A stretch of 64,000 nt of DNA from Massilia aurea (GCF_024753205.1 NZ_JANUGZ010000003.1:124001-188000); one strand, 5' to 3'; positions 1-10,150 are shown, counted from the first letter of the stretch. The notes: generated from the sequence alone by a model not told the origin. Translations and numbers: made by a program.

Positions 1-1775
1 GCCTGGTACATCGCAGCGTCCGCATGGCGCATCAGCGTATCGACGTCGCCGCCGTCCTGCGGATACAGGCAGATACCGATCGACGGCGAGATGTGCAGGC
101 TGCGGCCTTCGATGGCGCACGGCGAGGCCAGCGCCGCGATGATCGCGTCGCCGACCGCGGCAGCAGCGGCACCCTCCTCGACCCCGGGCAGCAACACGAC
201 AAATTCATCGCCCCCGAGCCGCGCCACCAGGTCGCCCGGGCGCACCGAGCGCACCAGCCGGCGCGCGACTTCGCACAGCAGCTGGTCGCCCACCAGGTGG
301 CCGAGTGAATCGTTGATCGTCTTGAACCGGTCCAGGTCGAGGAAGATCAGCGCCAGGCCCGCGCCCTTGTGCGCTTCGTCGCCGCTAGCCACGCTGCGCA
401 TCGCCGCATCGAGCCGGTCCGACAGCATGGCGCGGTTGGGCAGGCCCGTCAGGCTGTCGTGGTAGGCCATGTGGTGCACGCGCGCCTCGGCCTGGCGCCG
501 CTCGTTGATTTCTTCCTGCAGCAGCGCATTGGCGCCAGCCAGTTCGGCCGTGCGTTCGGCCACGCGCACTTCGAGCTCGTCGCGCGCGCGCCGCACGGCA
601 TCGGCCGCTTCGCGCTGGGCCGTCACGTCGTCCACCAGCCAGACGCTGCGCCCGCGCGTGAGCGCGGCGTCGAACAGGCGCCCGGACAGGCGCGCCCAGA
701 AGCGCGTGCCGTCGCGGCGTACCATTTCATGCTCGGCCATGTGGGCCTGGCCTGTGGCGAACTGCGTCTCGGATACGGCGCGCGCCGCCAGCCAGCTGTC
801 CTGGTCGGGATACAGTTCGCGTACCGGTGCGCCGTCCATGCCGCCGGGCGGCGCGCCGAACAGCTCTTCCATCTTGCGGTTGCAGTGCAGTGTGCGGCCG
901 TTCTCGACGACGGCAATGCCCAGCACCGCATTATTCAGGATCGCGCGGTTTTCCATCAGCGCCTCGCGCAGCGACTGCTCGTCGCCCTTTTCGCGGGTGC
1001 GGTCTTCGAGCATCCAGATCGTGCCCTTGTCCGGGTCGAGCGGATTGACCTGGTAGCCGATCATCAGGACCCAGGCCGGCGCGCCGTCCTTGCGCACGAG
1101 GATGCGTTCGGTGCGAAACGGCCGGCCATCCGCCAGTTGCGGATACGCCTCGGCGCCCAGCGCGCGGTACGCCTCTTCGTCCGGGTACAGCACGCGGGTA
1201 GACACGCCGATCGGCTCATCGCCGGCATAGCCGAACATCGTGCAGAAGGCGGGATTGGCGCGCCGGATCACGCGGTTGCGGGTGAACATGACGCCGATCG
1301 ATGCGTTGGTCATGATCGCCTGCATTTCACTGGCCGCCTGGCGCGCCTCGGTTACATCCTCGACGATCCAGATCGTGCCCGCGCTGCGGTCGCCCGGTTC
1401 GACTGAGCAGCCGCGCAGGCGCGCCCAGAACGGCGAGCCATCGCGGCGCCGAAACTGCTGCTCGCTCTTTTCGAACATGTCGCCCCGTCCCAGCACGGTG
1501 AATGCTTCGGTGGCCAGTGCCTGATACGCCTCGGGCGACTGGCACACGTCCGGCAGCGAAATGGTATCGACTTCATGCGGCGCATAGCCGAACATTTCGC
1601 CCAGGCGTGGGTTAAATGAACGAATCTGGTGGGGCTGGGTGACGGCAATGCCGACCGGAGCGTGCTGGAAGATCGCGCGTTGTTCGCGCACCGTGCGGCG
1701 CACGCCCACTAAGCCACGCGCCGGCGCGCCGGGGGACGGTACATCAGGAACGTGCGGGGTCGAAAATCCATCCAT
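1..1775 (-). CDS. PAS-PAS-PAS-GGDEF sensory diguanylate cyclase, C-terminus beyond window
   Basis: Predicted to make cyclic di-GMP in response to signals sensed by its PAS domains. Reading the minus strand from an ATG at 1775 gives three successive PAS/PAC units of about 120 residues (roughly residues 25-145, 146-265 and 266-390), each ending in a motif like TIWIVEDVTEARQ. A GGDEF domain follows, starting near residue 410 with HDSLTGLPNR. The active site VARLGGDEFVVLLP is intact (about 199-216), and RPGD sits five residues before it, matching the inhibitory I-site. The frame is still open at base 1, ending inside the GGDEF domain (ADAAMYQ), so an EAL domain beyond the window cannot be excluded. 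There is no N-terminal membrane segment, so it is probably cytosolic. An in-frame TAA lies about 50 nt upstream of the chosen ATG; no strong Shine-Dalgarno is visible. Confidence 0.85.
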   Translation of the reverse strand, partial: MDGFSTPHVPDVPSPGAPARGLVGVRRTVREQRAIFQHAPVGIAVTQPHQIRSFNPRLGEMFGYAPHEVDTISLPDVCQSPEAYQALATEAFTVLGRGDMFEKSEQQFRRRDGSPFWARLRGCSVEPGDRSAGTIWIVEDVTEARQAASEMQAIMTNASIGVMFTRNRVIRRANPAFCTMFGYAGDEPIGVSTRVLYPDEEAYRALGAEAYPQLADGRPFRTERILVRKDGAPAWVLMIGYQVNPLDPDKGTIWMLEDRTREKGDEQSLREALMENRAILNNAVLGIAVVENGRTLHCNRKMEELFGAPPGGMDGAPVRELYPDQDSWLAARAVSETQFATGQAHMAEHEMVRRDGTRFWARLSGRLFDAALTRGRSVWLVDDVTAQREAADAVRRARDELEVRVAERTAELAGANALLQEEINERRQAEARVHHMAYHDSLTGLPNRAMLSDRLDAAMRSVASGDEAHKGAGLALIFLDLDRFKTINDSLGHLVGDQLLCEVARRLVRSVRPGDLVARLGGDEFVVLLPGVEEGAAAAAVGDAIIAALASPCAIEGRSLHISPSIGICLYPQDGGDVDTLMRHADAAMYQ

Positions 1776-1897
1776 CGTCGAGGCAGGCAAGCTGTTGGTT
1801 ATGATGATCCGGCGAGTTGCCAATTAGCAACCAATGAAGGTCAATCATAACCCGGAAACAGCCCGTTACTCCAGCCTCGCGCGACGAGAAAGCGACA

Positions 1898-3091
1898 CTA
1901 GCGGGGCACCCGCACCCAGCCTTCCATCAGGACGCGCGCGCTACGGCTCATGCTGGCTTTCGCCACGCGCCACTGCCCGTCTTCCAGGACCGCTTCGGCG
2001 CCCACCCGCAGCGTGCCGGACGGATGACCGAACCGCACCGCCGAGCGCTCGCCGCCGCCGGCCGCCAGGTTTACCAGCGTGCCCGGAATCGCCGCAGCCG
2101 TGCCGATCGCCACTGCTGCGGTGCCCATCATCGCGTGGTGCAGCTTGCCCATCGACAGCGCGCGCACCAGGAGGTCGATCTCGCCGGCCGCCACTTGCCG
2201 GCCACTCGACGACACGTACCCGGCCGCCTTGGCCACGAACGCAACTTTCGGCGTGTGCTGGCGCTTGCCTGCCTCGTCGATGCTGGCGATGAGACCCATG
2301 CGCAGCGCACCGTGGGCGCGGATCGTCTCGAACACGGCCAGTGCGCGCGGGTCGCCATTGATCGCGTCCTGCAGCTCGGTGCCATCGTAGCCCAGCGCCC
2401 CGGCCTCGACGAAGATGGTCGGGATGCCCGCGTTGATCAGCGTGGCGCGCAGCACGCCCACCCCGGGCACGTCGAGTTCATCGACCAGATTCCCGGTCGG
2501 GAACATGGCGCCGCCGCCCCCCTCTTCCTCGGCGGCCGGGTCCATGAACTCGAGCTGCACCTCGGCCGCCGGGAAGGTCACGCCATCAAGCTCGAAGTCG
2601 CCCGTTTCCTGCACCTGGCCTGCGGCCATCGGCACGTGCGCGAGGATGGTCTTGCCGATATTGGCTTGCCAGATGCGCACCACGGCCACGCCGTCGTGCG
2701 GTACGCGCGCCGGATCGACCAGGCCTGCCGCGATCGCGAACGGCCCCACCGCGGCCGACAGGTTGCCGCAATTGCCGCTCCAGTCGACGAACGGCTTGTC
2801 GATCGCGACCTGGCCAAACAGGTAATCGACGTCATGGTCTTCCTGTGTGGAAGTGGCGACAATGACAGCCTTGCTGGTGCTGGACGTGGCGCCGCCCATG
2901 CCGTCGATCTGCTTTCCATACGGGTCGGGGCTGCCGATCACGCGCAGCAGCAGCGCGTCGCGTGCGGCGCCGGCCACGCGGGCGTCGTCCGGCAGATCGT
3001 CCAGCTTGAAGAACACGCCCTTGCTGGTGCCGCCGCGCATATAGGTGGCGGCGATCCGGCGCTGAGGAGAATACGTGGTTGATTCCATCAT
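1898..3091 (-). CDS. prpF: 2-methylaconitate cis-trans isomerase PrpF
   Basis: PrpF isomerises the 2-methylaconitate made by AcnD, so that the methylcitrate cycle can oxidise propionyl-CoA to pyruvate; it acts in the cytosol. The 397-residue product has the family length and the early motif MRGGTSKGVFFK (about residues 18-29), the segment GNCGNLSAAVGPFAI near residue 105 and a conserved C-terminal half with HPSGTLRVG. It is the last gene of prpB-prpC-acnD-prpF: its ATG overlaps the acnD stop by 4 nt (ATGA), indicating translational coupling. No terminator is obvious in the 122 nt between it and the downstream sensor gene. Pairing of AcnD with PrpF, instead of a single PrpD, is the established alternative route, so the assignment is firm. 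Confidence 0.95.
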   Translation of the reverse strand: MMESTTYSPQRRIAATYMRGGTSKGVFFKLDDLPDDARVAGAARDALLLRVIGSPDPYGKQIDGMGGATSSTSKAVIVATSTQEDHDVDYLFGQVAIDKPFVDWSGNCGNLSAAVGPFAIAAGLVDPARVPHDGVAVVRIWQANIGKTILAHVPMAAGQVQETGDFELDGVTFPAAEVQLEFMDPAAEEEGGGGAMFPTGNLVDELDVPGVGVLRATLINAGIPTIFVEAGALGYDGTELQDAINGDPRALAVFETIRAHGALRMGLIASIDEAGKRQHTPKVAFVAKAAGYVSSSGRQVAAGEIDLLVRALSMGKLHHAMMGTAAVAIGTAAAIPGTLVNLAAGGGERSAVRFGHPSGTLRVGAEAVLEDGQWRVAKASMSRSARVLMEGWVRVPR

Positions 3092-5688
3092 GCCGCCTTC
3101 ACCGTCGATTCAAGGAAATCCTGCGCGAAGCGCTGCAGCACGCCGCCGGCTTCGTAGATGGCCACTTCTTCGGCCGTATCGAGCCGGCACGTGACGGCCA
3201 CTTCGACCCGCTCGCCGCTCGCGCGGTTGATGACCAGCGTGAGCTCGGCGCGCGGCGTGCGCGCCCCGATCACATCGAACGTTTCGGTGCCGTCGATGGC
3301 CAGGGTGATGCGGTTCTCGCCCGGCTTGAATTCGAGCGGCAGCACGCCCATGCCCACCAGGTTGGTGCGGTGGATGCGCTCGAAGCCTTCGGCCGCAATC
3401 GCCTCGACGCCCGCCAGGCGCACGCCCTTGGCCGCCCAGTCGCGCGACGAGCCCTGGCCATAATCGGCGCCAGCGATGATGATCAACGGCTGCTTGCGCG
3501 CCATGTAATGCTCGATCGCTTCCCACATGCGGGTCACTTCACCCTCCGGCTCGATGCGCGCGAGCGAACCGGCCATCACCTTGCCATGGCTATCCTTGAC
3601 CATCTCGTTCTTGAGCGTCGGATTGGCGAACGTGGCGCGCTGCGCCGTCAGGTGGTCGCCCCGGTGCGTGGCGTACGAATTGAAGTCTTCTTCGGGCAAG
3701 CCCATCTTCGCCAGGTATTCGCCGGCGGCCGAGTCGAGCAGGATCGCGTTCGACGGCGACAGGTGGTCGGTGGTGATGTTGTCACCCAATACCGCCAGTG
3801 GCCGCATTCCCGCCAGCGGCCGGCTGCCAGCCAGCGCGCCTTCCCAGTACGGTGGCCGGCGAATATAGGTGCTCTGCGCCCGCCAGTCGTACAGCGGGCT
3901 GACGGCGGCGCCATCGTCGGCCACGCGCGCGAACATCGGCGTGTAGACCTTGCGGAACTGTTCTGGCTTGACGCTCGCGGCGACCACGGCGTCGATTTCT
4001 TCCTCCGATGGCCACAGGTCGGCCAGGCGGATCTCGCGCCCGGCGCTGTCCAGGCCCAGCACGTCCTTCTCGATATCGAAACGGATCGTGCCGGCAATCG
4101 CATAGGCCACCACCAGCGGCGGCGACGCGAGGAACGCTTGCTTCGCGTAAGGGTGGATCCGACCATCGAAATTGCGGTTGCCCGACAGGACGGCCGTTGC
4201 GTACAGGTCGCGTTTGATGATTTCGTCCTGGATCACCGGATCGAGGGCGCCGCTCATGCCGTTGCAGGTGGTGCAGGCAAAGGCGACGACGCCAAAGCCC
4301 AGCTGGTCGAGCTCCTTGCTCAGGCCCGCTTCGTCGAGGTACAGCGCGACGGCCTTCGAGCCGGGCGCCAGCGAACTTTTCACCCAAGGCTTGCGTGTGA
4401 GGCCAGCGCGGTTGGCGTTACGTGCCAGGAGGCCCGCCGTGACCATATTGCGCGGGTTGCTGGTGTTGGTGCAGCTGGTGATCGCGGCGATGATGACGGC
4501 GCCATCGGGCATCTGGCCCGGCGTGTTTTCCACCACGCCCGAGATGCCGCGCGCGGCCAGTTCGGACGTCGGCACGCGCTTGTGCGGATTGGACGGCCCG
4601 GCGATATTGCGCACCACGTTTGACAGATCGAACGTCAGCGTGCGTTCGTATTCGGCCGTTTGCAGGCTGTCGGCCCACAGGCCGGCGTGCTTCGCATACG
4701 TCTCGACCAGATGCACGGTCGCATCGTCGCGCCCCGTCAGGCGCAGGTACTTGATGGTTTGCTCGTCGATGTAGAACATCGCGGCGGTGGCGCCGAATTC
4801 GGGCGCCATGTTCGCGATCGTCGCGCGGTCGCCCAGCGTCAGTGCCGCTGCGCCAGCGCCAAAGAATTCCAGATAGGTCGACACGACTTTGGCATTGCGC
4901 AGGAACTCGGTCAGCGCCAGCACGACGTCGGTCGCGGTGATGCCCGGCTGCGGCTTGCCCGTGAGTTCGACGCCAACGATGTCGGGCAGGCGCATCCACG
5001 AGGCGCGGCCCAGCATCACGCTTTCGGCTTCCAGCCCACCGACGCCGATGGCAAGCACGCCAAGCGCGTCGACCATCGGCGTGTGCGAGTCGGTGCCCAC
5101 CAGCGTGTCCGGATAGGCCACGCCGCGCTCCGCCTGGATCACGGGCGACATGCGCTCGAGATTGATCTGGTGCAGGATGCCGTTCCCGGGCGGGATCACG
5201 TCGACGTTCTTGAAGGCTTTCTTGGTCCAGTCGATGAAGTGGAAGCGGTCTTCGTTGCGGCGATCTTCGATGGCGCGGTTCTTGGTGAACGCATCCGGGT
5301 CGAACCCGCCGCATTCGACCGCCAGCGAATGGTCGACCACGAGCTGCGTCGGCACCACCGGGTTGACCAGCGCCGGATCGCCCCCTTGCAGCGCGATGGC
5401 GTCGCGCAGGCCGGCCAGGTCGACCAGCGCGGTTTGGCCGAGGATGTCGTGGCAGACCACGCGCGCCGGGAACCACGGGAAATCAAGGTCGCGCTTGCGT
5501 TCGATGAGCTGCTTCAGCGAATCGCGCAGGGTGGCGGGCGCGCAGCGGCGCACGAGGTTTTCAGCCAGCACACGCGACGTGTAGGGCAGCGTGGCGTAGG
5601 CACCGGGCGCGATCGCGTCGACGGCGGCGCGGGTGTCGAAGTAGTCGAGCTCCGTGCCCGGCAGGGGTGTGCGGTAATCGGTATTCAT
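3088..5688 (-). CDS. acnD: Fe/S-dependent 2-methylcitrate dehydratase AcnD
   Basis: An aconitase-family enzyme that dehydrates 2-methylcitrate in the methylcitrate cycle; its product needs PrpF. The 866-residue protein has the aconitase layout: catalytic domains 1-3 followed by a swivel domain 4 near residues 680-860. The cluster-ligand segments are visible as ITSCTNTSNPRNM (about residue 405) and CTTCNGMSG (about 470), supplying the three cysteines for a 4Fe-4S cluster. The swivel motif GADYGQGSSRDWAAKG is present. It starts 5 nt after prpC ends and overlaps prpF by 4 nt. A housekeeping AcnA is the main alternative, but the genes on both sides make AcnD much more likely. Confidence 0.95.
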   Translation of the reverse strand: MNTDYRTPLPGTELDYFDTRAAVDAIAPGAYATLPYTSRVLAENLVRRCAPATLRDSLKQLIERKRDLDFPWFPARVVCHDILGQTALVDLAGLRDAIALQGGDPALVNPVVPTQLVVDHSLAVECGGFDPDAFTKNRAIEDRRNEDRFHFIDWTKKAFKNVDVIPPGNGILHQINLERMSPVIQAERGVAYPDTLVGTDSHTPMVDALGVLAIGVGGLEAESVMLGRASWMRLPDIVGVELTGKPQPGITATDVVLALTEFLRNAKVVSTYLEFFGAGAAALTLGDRATIANMAPEFGATAAMFYIDEQTIKYLRLTGRDDATVHLVETYAKHAGLWADSLQTAEYERTLTFDLSNVVRNIAGPSNPHKRVPTSELAARGISGVVENTPGQMPDGAVIIAAITSCTNTSNPRNMVTAGLLARNANRAGLTRKPWVKSSLAPGSKAVALYLDEAGLSKELDQLGFGVVAFACTTCNGMSGALDPVIQDEIIKRDLYATAVLSGNRNFDGRIHPYAKQAFLASPPLVVAYAIAGTIRFDIEKDVLGLDSAGREIRLADLWPSEEEIDAVVAASVKPEQFRKVYTPMFARVADDGAAVSPLYDWRAQSTYIRRPPYWEGALAGSRPLAGMRPLAVLGDNITTDHLSPSNAILLDSAAGEYLAKMGLPEEDFNSYATHRGDHLTAQRATFANPTLKNEMVKDSHGKVMAGSLARIEPEGEVTRMWEAIEHYMARKQPLIIIAGADYGQGSSRDWAAKGVRLAGVEAIAAEGFERIHRTNLVGMGVLPLEFKPGENRITLAIDGTETFDVIGARTPRAELTLVINRASGERVEVAVTCRLDTAEEVAIYEAGGVLQRFAQDFLESTVKAA

Positions 5689-5692
5689 GGCG

Positions 5693-6853
5693 TTACTTGC
5701 GCTCTGCCAGCGGCACGAACTGCAGATCCTCCGGCCCCACGTAGTTGGCGCTCGGGCGGATGATCTTGTTGTCGATGCGCTGCTCGATGACGTGCGCCGC
5801 CCAGCCGGACGTGCGCGCGATGACGAACAGCGGCGTGAACATCGCCGTCGGCACGCCCATCATGTGGTACGACACGGCCGAGAACCAGTCCAGGTTCGGG
5901 AACATCTTTTTCACGTCCCACATCACGGTCTCGAGACGCTCGGCGATGTCGAACATCTTCATCGAGCCGCCCTCTTCCGACAAGGTGCGCGCCACTTCCT
6001 TGATCACCTTGTTGCGCGGGTCCGAGATCGTGTAGACCGGATGGCCGAAGCCGATCACGACTTCCTTGTTGGCCACGCGGTTGCGGATGTCGGCTTCGGC
6101 TTCGTCCGGGTTGTCGTAGCGTTTCTGGATATCGTGCGCGACTTCGTTGGCGCCGCCGTGCTTCGGGCCGCGCAGTGCGCCGATCGCGCCCGTGATGGCC
6201 GAGTGGATGTCCGAGCCGGTGCCGGCGATCACACGGGCGGTGAAGGTCGAGGCATTGAATTCGTGTTCGGCGTACAGGATCAGCGACGTGTGCATCGCGC
6301 GTACCCACGACTCTTTTGGCGCGAAGCCGTGCAGCAGGTGCAGGAAGTGGCCGCCGATCGAATCGTCGTCGGTGTTCACGTCGATGCGTTTGCCGCTGTG
6401 GCTGAAGTGGTACCAGTACAGCAGCATCGAGCCGAACGACGCCATCAGGCGGTCGGCGATATCGCGCGCGCCGGTGATGTGGTGATCGTCCTTTTCGGGC
6501 AGCGTGCAGCCCAGGACCGACACGCCCGTGCGCATCACGTCCATCGGATGGGCGTTGGCCGGCAAGGATTCGAGCGCGCTTTTCAGCGCCTGCGGCAGGC
6601 CGCGCAGCGAGCGCAGCTTGGCCTTGTAGCCGCGCAGTTCGCCGTCGTTCGGCAGCTTGCCGTGCACCAGCAGGTAGGCGATTTCCTCGAATTCGCTGGT
6701 GGTCGCGATGTCGAGGATGTCGTAGCCGCGGTAATGCAGATCGTTGCCCGATTTGCCCACCGAGCACAGTGCGGTGTTACCAGCGGCGACGCCGGACAGG
6801 GCGACGGATTTCTTCGGCTTGAAGGTCGGGTTTTCCTGGTTCTGCATAGTCAT
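5693..6853 (-). CDS. prpC: 2-methylcitrate synthase PrpC
   Basis: Condenses propionyl-CoA with oxaloacetate to 2-methylcitrate, the committing step of the cycle. The 386 residues match the short type II citrate synthase-like family. Catalytic positions are visible in order: a His in [11 protein letters not shown] (about residue 233), a His in GFGHPVY (about 275) and an Asp in PNLDWFSA (about 325). The ATG at 6853 follows AAGGAG with 7-nt spacing, and a second in-frame ATG lies two codons on. The gene starts 11 nt after prpB ends and is 4 nt from acnD, in one transcription unit. PrpC enzymes often keep some citrate synthase activity, so the name rests on context as well as sequence. Confidence 0.95.
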   Translation of the reverse strand: MTMQNQENPTFKPKKSVALSGVAAGNTALCSVGKSGNDLHYRGYDILDIATTSEFEEIAYLLVHGKLPNDGELRGYKAKLRSLRGLPQALKSALESLPANAHPMDVMRTGVSVLGCTLPEKDDHHITGARDIADRLMASFGSMLLYWYHFSHSGKRIDVNTDDDSIGGHFLHLLHGFAPKESWVRAMHTSLILYAEHEFNASTFTARVIAGTGSDIHSAITGAIGALRGPKHGGANEVAHDIQKRYDNPDEAEADIRNRVANKEVVIGFGHPVYTISDPRNKVIKEVARTLSEEGGSMKMFDIAERLETVMWDVKKMFPNLDWFSAVSYHMMGVPTAMFTPLFVIARTSGWAAHVIEQRIDNKIIRPSANYVGPEDLQFVPLAERK

Positions 6854-6864
6854 GTGATGTCTCC

Positions 6865-7755
6865 TTACTTGACTTTGTTCTGGGCAAACAGCGCGTCGAG
6901 CTTTTGCTCGTAGCTGTGGTAATCGATGCGGTCATACAGTTCGGCGCGCGTCTGCATGGTGTCGAGCACGTTCTGCTGCGTGCCGTCGCGGCGGATCGCG
7001 GTGTAGACGTTTTCGGCGGCCTTGTTCATCGCGCGAAACGCCGACAACGGATACAGCACCAGGCCCACGCCAGCGCCAGCCAGTTCGTCGACGGTAAACA
7101 GCGGCGTGGCGCCGAACTCGGTGATATTGGCCAGCACCGGCACCTTCACTGCATCGGCGAAGCGCTTGTACATGTCGAGCGTCGTCATCGCTTCCGGGAA
7201 GATCATGTCGGCGCCCGCTTCGACGCAGGCCACGGCGCGCTCGATCGCTGCGTCCAGGCCTTCGACGGCCAGCGCATCGGTGCGCGCCATGATCACGAAA
7301 TCGTCATCCAGGCGGGCATCGGCGGCGGCGCGGATGCGGTCGACCATTTCTTCCTTGCTGACGATTTCCTTGCCCGGCCGGTGGCCGCAGCGCTTGGCGC
7401 CGACCTGGTCTTCGATGTGGCAGGCAGCCGCGCCGGCTTTGCTGAGCGAACGCACGGTGCGCGCGACATTGAAGGCCGAGGCGCCAAAGCCGGTGTCGAC
7501 GTCGACCAGCAGCGGCAGGTCGCAGACGTCGGTGATGCGGCGCACATCGACCAGCACGTCGTCGAGATTCGAAATGCCCAGGTCAGGCAGGCCGAGGGAA
7601 CCGGCAGCGACGCCGCCACCGGACAGGTAGATGGCCTTGAAGCCGGCGCGCTTGGCCAGCAATGCGTGGTTGGCGTTGATCGCGCCCACGACTTGCAGCG
7701 GGGATTCATCGAGGATCGCCTGGCGGAAGGCGGAGCCTGCGGAAAGTTTGCTCAT
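6865..7755 (-). CDS. prpB: 2-methylisocitrate lyase PrpB
   Basis: Splits 2-methylisocitrate into pyruvate and succinate, the last step of the methylcitrate cycle. The 296-residue product belongs to the isocitrate lyase/PEP mutase superfamily. It shows the substrate loop [17 protein letters not shown] (about residues 119-135), the metal-binding segment [10 protein letters not shown] (about 80-89) and [10 protein letters not shown] near residue 210. I prefer the ATG at 7755, giving [12 protein letters not shown] like known PrpB proteins, because AAGGA lies 5 nt upstream. The upstream ATG at 7773 has no ribosome site and would leave a leader of only about 13 nt from the predicted promoter. First gene of the operon, under a sigma-54 promoter with PrpR-type palindromes upstream. 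Confidence 0.95.
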   Translation of the reverse strand: MSKLSAGSAFRQAILDESPLQVVGAINANHALLAKRAGFKAIYLSGGGVAAGSLGLPDLGISNLDDVLVDVRRITDVCDLPLLVDVDTGFGASAFNVARTVRSLSKAGAAACHIEDQVGAKRCGHRPGKEIVSKEEMVDRIRAAADARLDDDFVIMARTDALAVEGLDAAIERAVACVEAGADMIFPEAMTTLDMYKRFADAVKVPVLANITEFGATPLFTVDELAGAGVGLVLYPLSAFRAMNKAAENVYTAIRRDGTQQNVLDTMQTRAELYDRIDYHSYEQKLDALFAQNKVK

Positions 7756-7796
7756 GCTAGTCCTTGTCATCACGGTGAAGAAGTTATGGTCTTCAT

Positions 7797-7812
7797 TGCA
7801 AGCACCGTGCCA
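7797..7812 (-). promoter_or_regulatory. Sigma-54 (-24/-12) promoter of prpBC-acnD-prpF
   Basis: The minus strand reads TGGCACGGTGCTTGCA, matching every fixed position of the RpoN consensus TGGCACRNNNNTTGCW. The -12 GC is at 7798-7799, which places the transcription start near 7786, about 30 nt before the preferred prpB ATG. A sigma-54 activator gene of the PrpR family lies nearby, which fits. Confidence 0.9.
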
Positions 7813-7895
7813 GCGTTGGTTGATCCGCCATGTCCCGCCATTTCAAGCACTTGCGTGCTTATTCTACCCAAATCCTCCCTGAATTCGCGCGCCCT

Positions 7896-7932
7896 TGTTT
7901 CACACTGAAACACCCACCTGAAACATGAAACA
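7896..7932. promoter_or_regulatory. Probable PrpR upstream activating sites of the prp operon
   Basis: 7896-7912 is the perfect interrupted palindrome TGTTTCA-CAC-TGAAACA. It is followed by two more TGAAACA half-sites in direct repeat at 7919-7925 and 7926-7932. The cluster is about 85-120 bp upstream of the sigma-54 promoter, the usual place for an enhancer-binding activator. The same palindrome with another 3-bp spacer occurs in front of prpR. Assignment to PrpR is inferred from position and sharing. Confidence 0.75.
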
Positions 7933-7942
7933 TGCAGGCGCA

Positions 7943-7979
7943 AAAAAACCGGGTGGCGCCTTGCGGCGCGCACCCGGTT
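7943..7979 (-). terminator. Rho-independent terminator of the DUF485-actP operon
   Basis: On the minus strand an 8-bp outer stem (AACCGGGT with ACCCGGTT), extended by a GC-rich inner stem and closed by a small CGCAAGGCG-type loop, runs straight into seven T residues. It lies 23 nt after the actP stop and next to the prp upstream sites, insulating the prp control region from actP transcription. Confidence 0.85.
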
Positions 7980-8002
7980 GATTTTGAGTGGCTGAGTCGG
8001 TC

Positions 8003-9670
8003 TTAGTGACCCGACGCACCCGATGCGCCGATACCCGTCTCGGCGCGCACTTGCTGCGCTTCGAAGCCTGCACGGTCGATCCGGGCACGAGGACCCTTGT
8101 CGGTGATCGAGAACAGCCAGATACCGATGAAGCCCACTGCCATCGAGAAGATCGCTGGCGAGGCGTACGGGAAGATCGCGGCCGGATGGTGCAGCACATC
8201 GACCCACACCGATTTCGACACGATCGTCAGGCCCACTGCCGTGGCCAGACCCAAAAAGCCCCCGATCGTCGCGCCGCGGGTGGTGCAATCCTTCCACAGC
8301 ACCGACATGAACAGCACCGGGAAGTTGGCCGATGCCGCAATCGCGAAGGCCAGCGACACCATGAAGGCGACGTTCTGCTTCTCAAAAGCGATACCCAGCA
8401 CCACGGCCACGATACCCAGGCCGATGGTGGTGATCTTCGACACGCGCAGCTCGTTTTCGCTGGTGGCATTACCCTTTTTGAACACGGTCGCATACAGATC
8501 GTGCGACACGGCCGAAGCGCCCGATAGCGTCAGACCCGCCACCACAGCCAGGATGGTCGCGAACGCCACTGCCGAGATGAAGCCCAGGAACACGTCGCCG
8601 CCCACGGCCTTGGCCAGGTGGACCGCCGCCATATTGTTACCGCCCAGCAGAGCACCGGCTGCATCCTTGAATGCCGGGTTGGTACCTACCAGCACGATCG
8701 CGCCGAAGCCGATGATGAAGGTCAGGATGTAGAAATAGCCGATCCAGGTGGTTGCCCACAGCACCGACTTGCGCGCTTCTTTTGCGCTCGGAACGGTGAA
8801 GAAGCGCATCAGGATGTGCGGCAGGCCGGCGGTACCGAACATCAGCGCCATGCCGAACGAGATGGCCGAGATCGGATCCTTGATGAAGGTGCCCGGACCC
8901 ATGATGGCGGTGCCCTTGGCGTGCACTTCGGTCGCGGTCTGGAACAGCTTGGCCGGGCTGAAGTTGTACTGCGCCAGCACCGAGAACGCCATGAACGACG
9001 CGCCCGACAGCAGCAGCACAGCCTTGATGATCTGAACCCAGGTGGTGGCCGTCATGCCGCCGAACAGCACGTAGACCATCATCAGGATACCGACCAGCAC
9101 GACGGCGATCCAGTATTCCAGACCGAACAGCAGCTTGATCAGCTGACCCGCGCCGACCATCTGCGCGATCAGGTAGAACGCGACGACGACCAGGGTGCCG
9201 GACGCCGCAAACACGCGGATCGGCTTTTGCGCGAAGCGGTACGAGGCCACGTCGGCAAACGTGAAGCGGCCCAGGTTACGCAGGCGCTCGGCCATCAGGA
9301 ACGTGATGACAGGCCAGCCGACCAGGAAGCCGATGGCGTAGATCAGGCCATCGTAACCGTCGAGGAACACGGCGGCCGAGATACCGAGGAACGACGCCGC
9401 CGACATGAAGTCGCCCGCGATCGCCAGGCCGTTCTGGAAGCCGGTGATACCACCGCCGGCGGTATAGAAGTCGGACGCTGAACGGGTCTTGGCGGCGGCC
9501 CACTTGGTGATGAACAGCGTGCCGACGACGAACAGCGCGAACATGCTGATCGCGGTCCAGTTGGTCGGCTGGCGAACGGCCTGGCCCATGTCGGGCGCGG
9601 CGTAAGCAATCCCGGAGGCGGCCAACAGCACGAATGCCAGCAATGAGGAGGTGCGGGCGCCGGCCATCAT
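8003..9670 (-). CDS. actP: Cation/acetate symporter ActP (sodium:solute symporter family)
   Basis: Inner-membrane symporter predicted to import acetate, and perhaps other short carboxylates such as propionate, with a cation. The 555-residue protein begins with a cleavable-looking signal segment ending [10 protein letters not shown], followed by about 13 hydrophobic spans typical of the SSF family. [20 protein letters not shown] (about residues 67-86) is the family's characteristic early loop. Its ATG overlaps the stop of the upstream DUF485 gene by 4 nt (ATGA), the standard yjcH-actP arrangement. No acs gene accompanies it here; it sits between the prp operon and prpR, suggesting a role in short-chain acid use. 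Substrate is inferred from family membership. Confidence 0.9.
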   Translation of the reverse strand: MMAGARTSSLLAFVLLAASGIAYAAPDMGQAVRQPTNWTAISMFALFVVGTLFITKWAAAKTRSASDFYTAGGGITGFQNGLAIAGDFMSAASFLGISAAVFLDGYDGLIYAIGFLVGWPVITFLMAERLRNLGRFTFADVASYRFAQKPIRVFAASGTLVVVAFYLIAQMVGAGQLIKLLFGLEYWIAVVLVGILMMVYVLFGGMTATTWVQIIKAVLLLSGASFMAFSVLAQYNFSPAKLFQTATEVHAKGTAIMGPGTFIKDPISAISFGMALMFGTAGLPHILMRFFTVPSAKEARKSVLWATTWIGYFYILTFIIGFGAIVLVGTNPAFKDAAGALLGGNNMAAVHLAKAVGGDVFLGFISAVAFATILAVVAGLTLSGASAVSHDLYATVFKKGNATSENELRVSKITTIGLGIVAVVLGIAFEKQNVAFMVSLAFAIAASANFPVLFMSVLWKDCTTRGATIGGFLGLATAVGLTIVSKSVWVDVLHHPAAIFPYASPAIFSMAVGFIGIWLFSITDKGPRARIDRAGFEAQQVRAETGIGASGASGH

Positions 9671-9975
9671 GCGCCCACCTTTGCACGGATGGCGTCGCTC
9701 AACTCGTCGTATTCGCGGTTGGCACGGCGCACATAGATGCCGGTAATCAGAACGGTAAACAGGATGACGAACAGGCCAAGGGGAATGCCCCAGGTAATGA
9801 CACTGTTGCCGATCGGGGTGCCCATGAACTCCTTGTTGAACGCGACCAGCAGCGTGAAGCCGTAGTACACGATCATCATGGCCCAGGTCAGCGTCCAGCC
9901 GAAGCGGGAACGGATGCGTTTGAGCTTCTGGTAATTGGGGTCATTCTTGACCCGGTCTACGATATCTTGATCCAC
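9667..9975 (-). CDS. DUF485 family inner-membrane protein (YjcH-like)
   Basis: Small membrane protein that regularly precedes actP; its molecular role is not established. The 102-residue product has two clear membrane spans, one around [16 protein letters not shown] and one around [17 protein letters not shown], and ends in a charged tail ([18 protein letters not shown]). I chose the GTG at 9975 because AGGAG lies 5 nt before it; the longer frame starting at 10035 lacks such a site and would add an atypical N-terminus. It overlaps actP by 4 nt. The 175-nt region upstream is shared with the divergent prpR gene. Confidence 0.85.
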   Translation of the reverse strand: MDQDIVDRVKNDPNYQKLKRIRSRFGWTLTWAMMIVYYGFTLLVAFNKEFMGTPIGNSVITWGIPLGLFVILFTVLITGIYVRRANREYDELSDAIRAKVGA

Positions 9976-10104
9976 TTTGTCTCCTGATTCTTTTGTTAGT
10001 GCCGTGGTTCGGCTGCCTTTTTGGCTGCGACCCATCCTACGGGCATGCCCTTACCGGATTCTTACGCCGGGTGCCTAATTTCGACCGGTCGTTCGCCGAT
10101 TCGA

Positions 10105-10121
10105 TGTTTCAGGCTGAAACA
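10105..10121. promoter_or_regulatory. TGTTTCA-N3-TGAAACA palindrome before prpR (probable PrpR site)
   Basis: A perfect 7-bp inverted repeat around GGC, identical in both arms to the site upstream of prpB. A further half-site, TGAAACA, lies at 10145-10151 and overlaps the first base of the prpR start codon. The arrangement suggests autoregulation of prpR and possibly an effect on the divergent DUF485-actP operon. I see no -24/-12 element for that operon. Confidence 0.65.
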
Positions 10122-10150
10122 ACGGCCATCATTTGCACTACACTTGAAAC

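Noticed and set aside
7773..7775. Upstream ATG as prpB start
   Set aside because: No Shine-Dalgarno and only about 13 nt from the predicted sigma-54 start; the ATG at 7755 has AAGGA and the family N-terminus.
9976..10104. Possible sigma-54 promoter for DUF485-actP
   Set aside because: I looked for a -24/-12 pair on the minus strand; candidates such as AGGCAC lack a correctly spaced TTGC.
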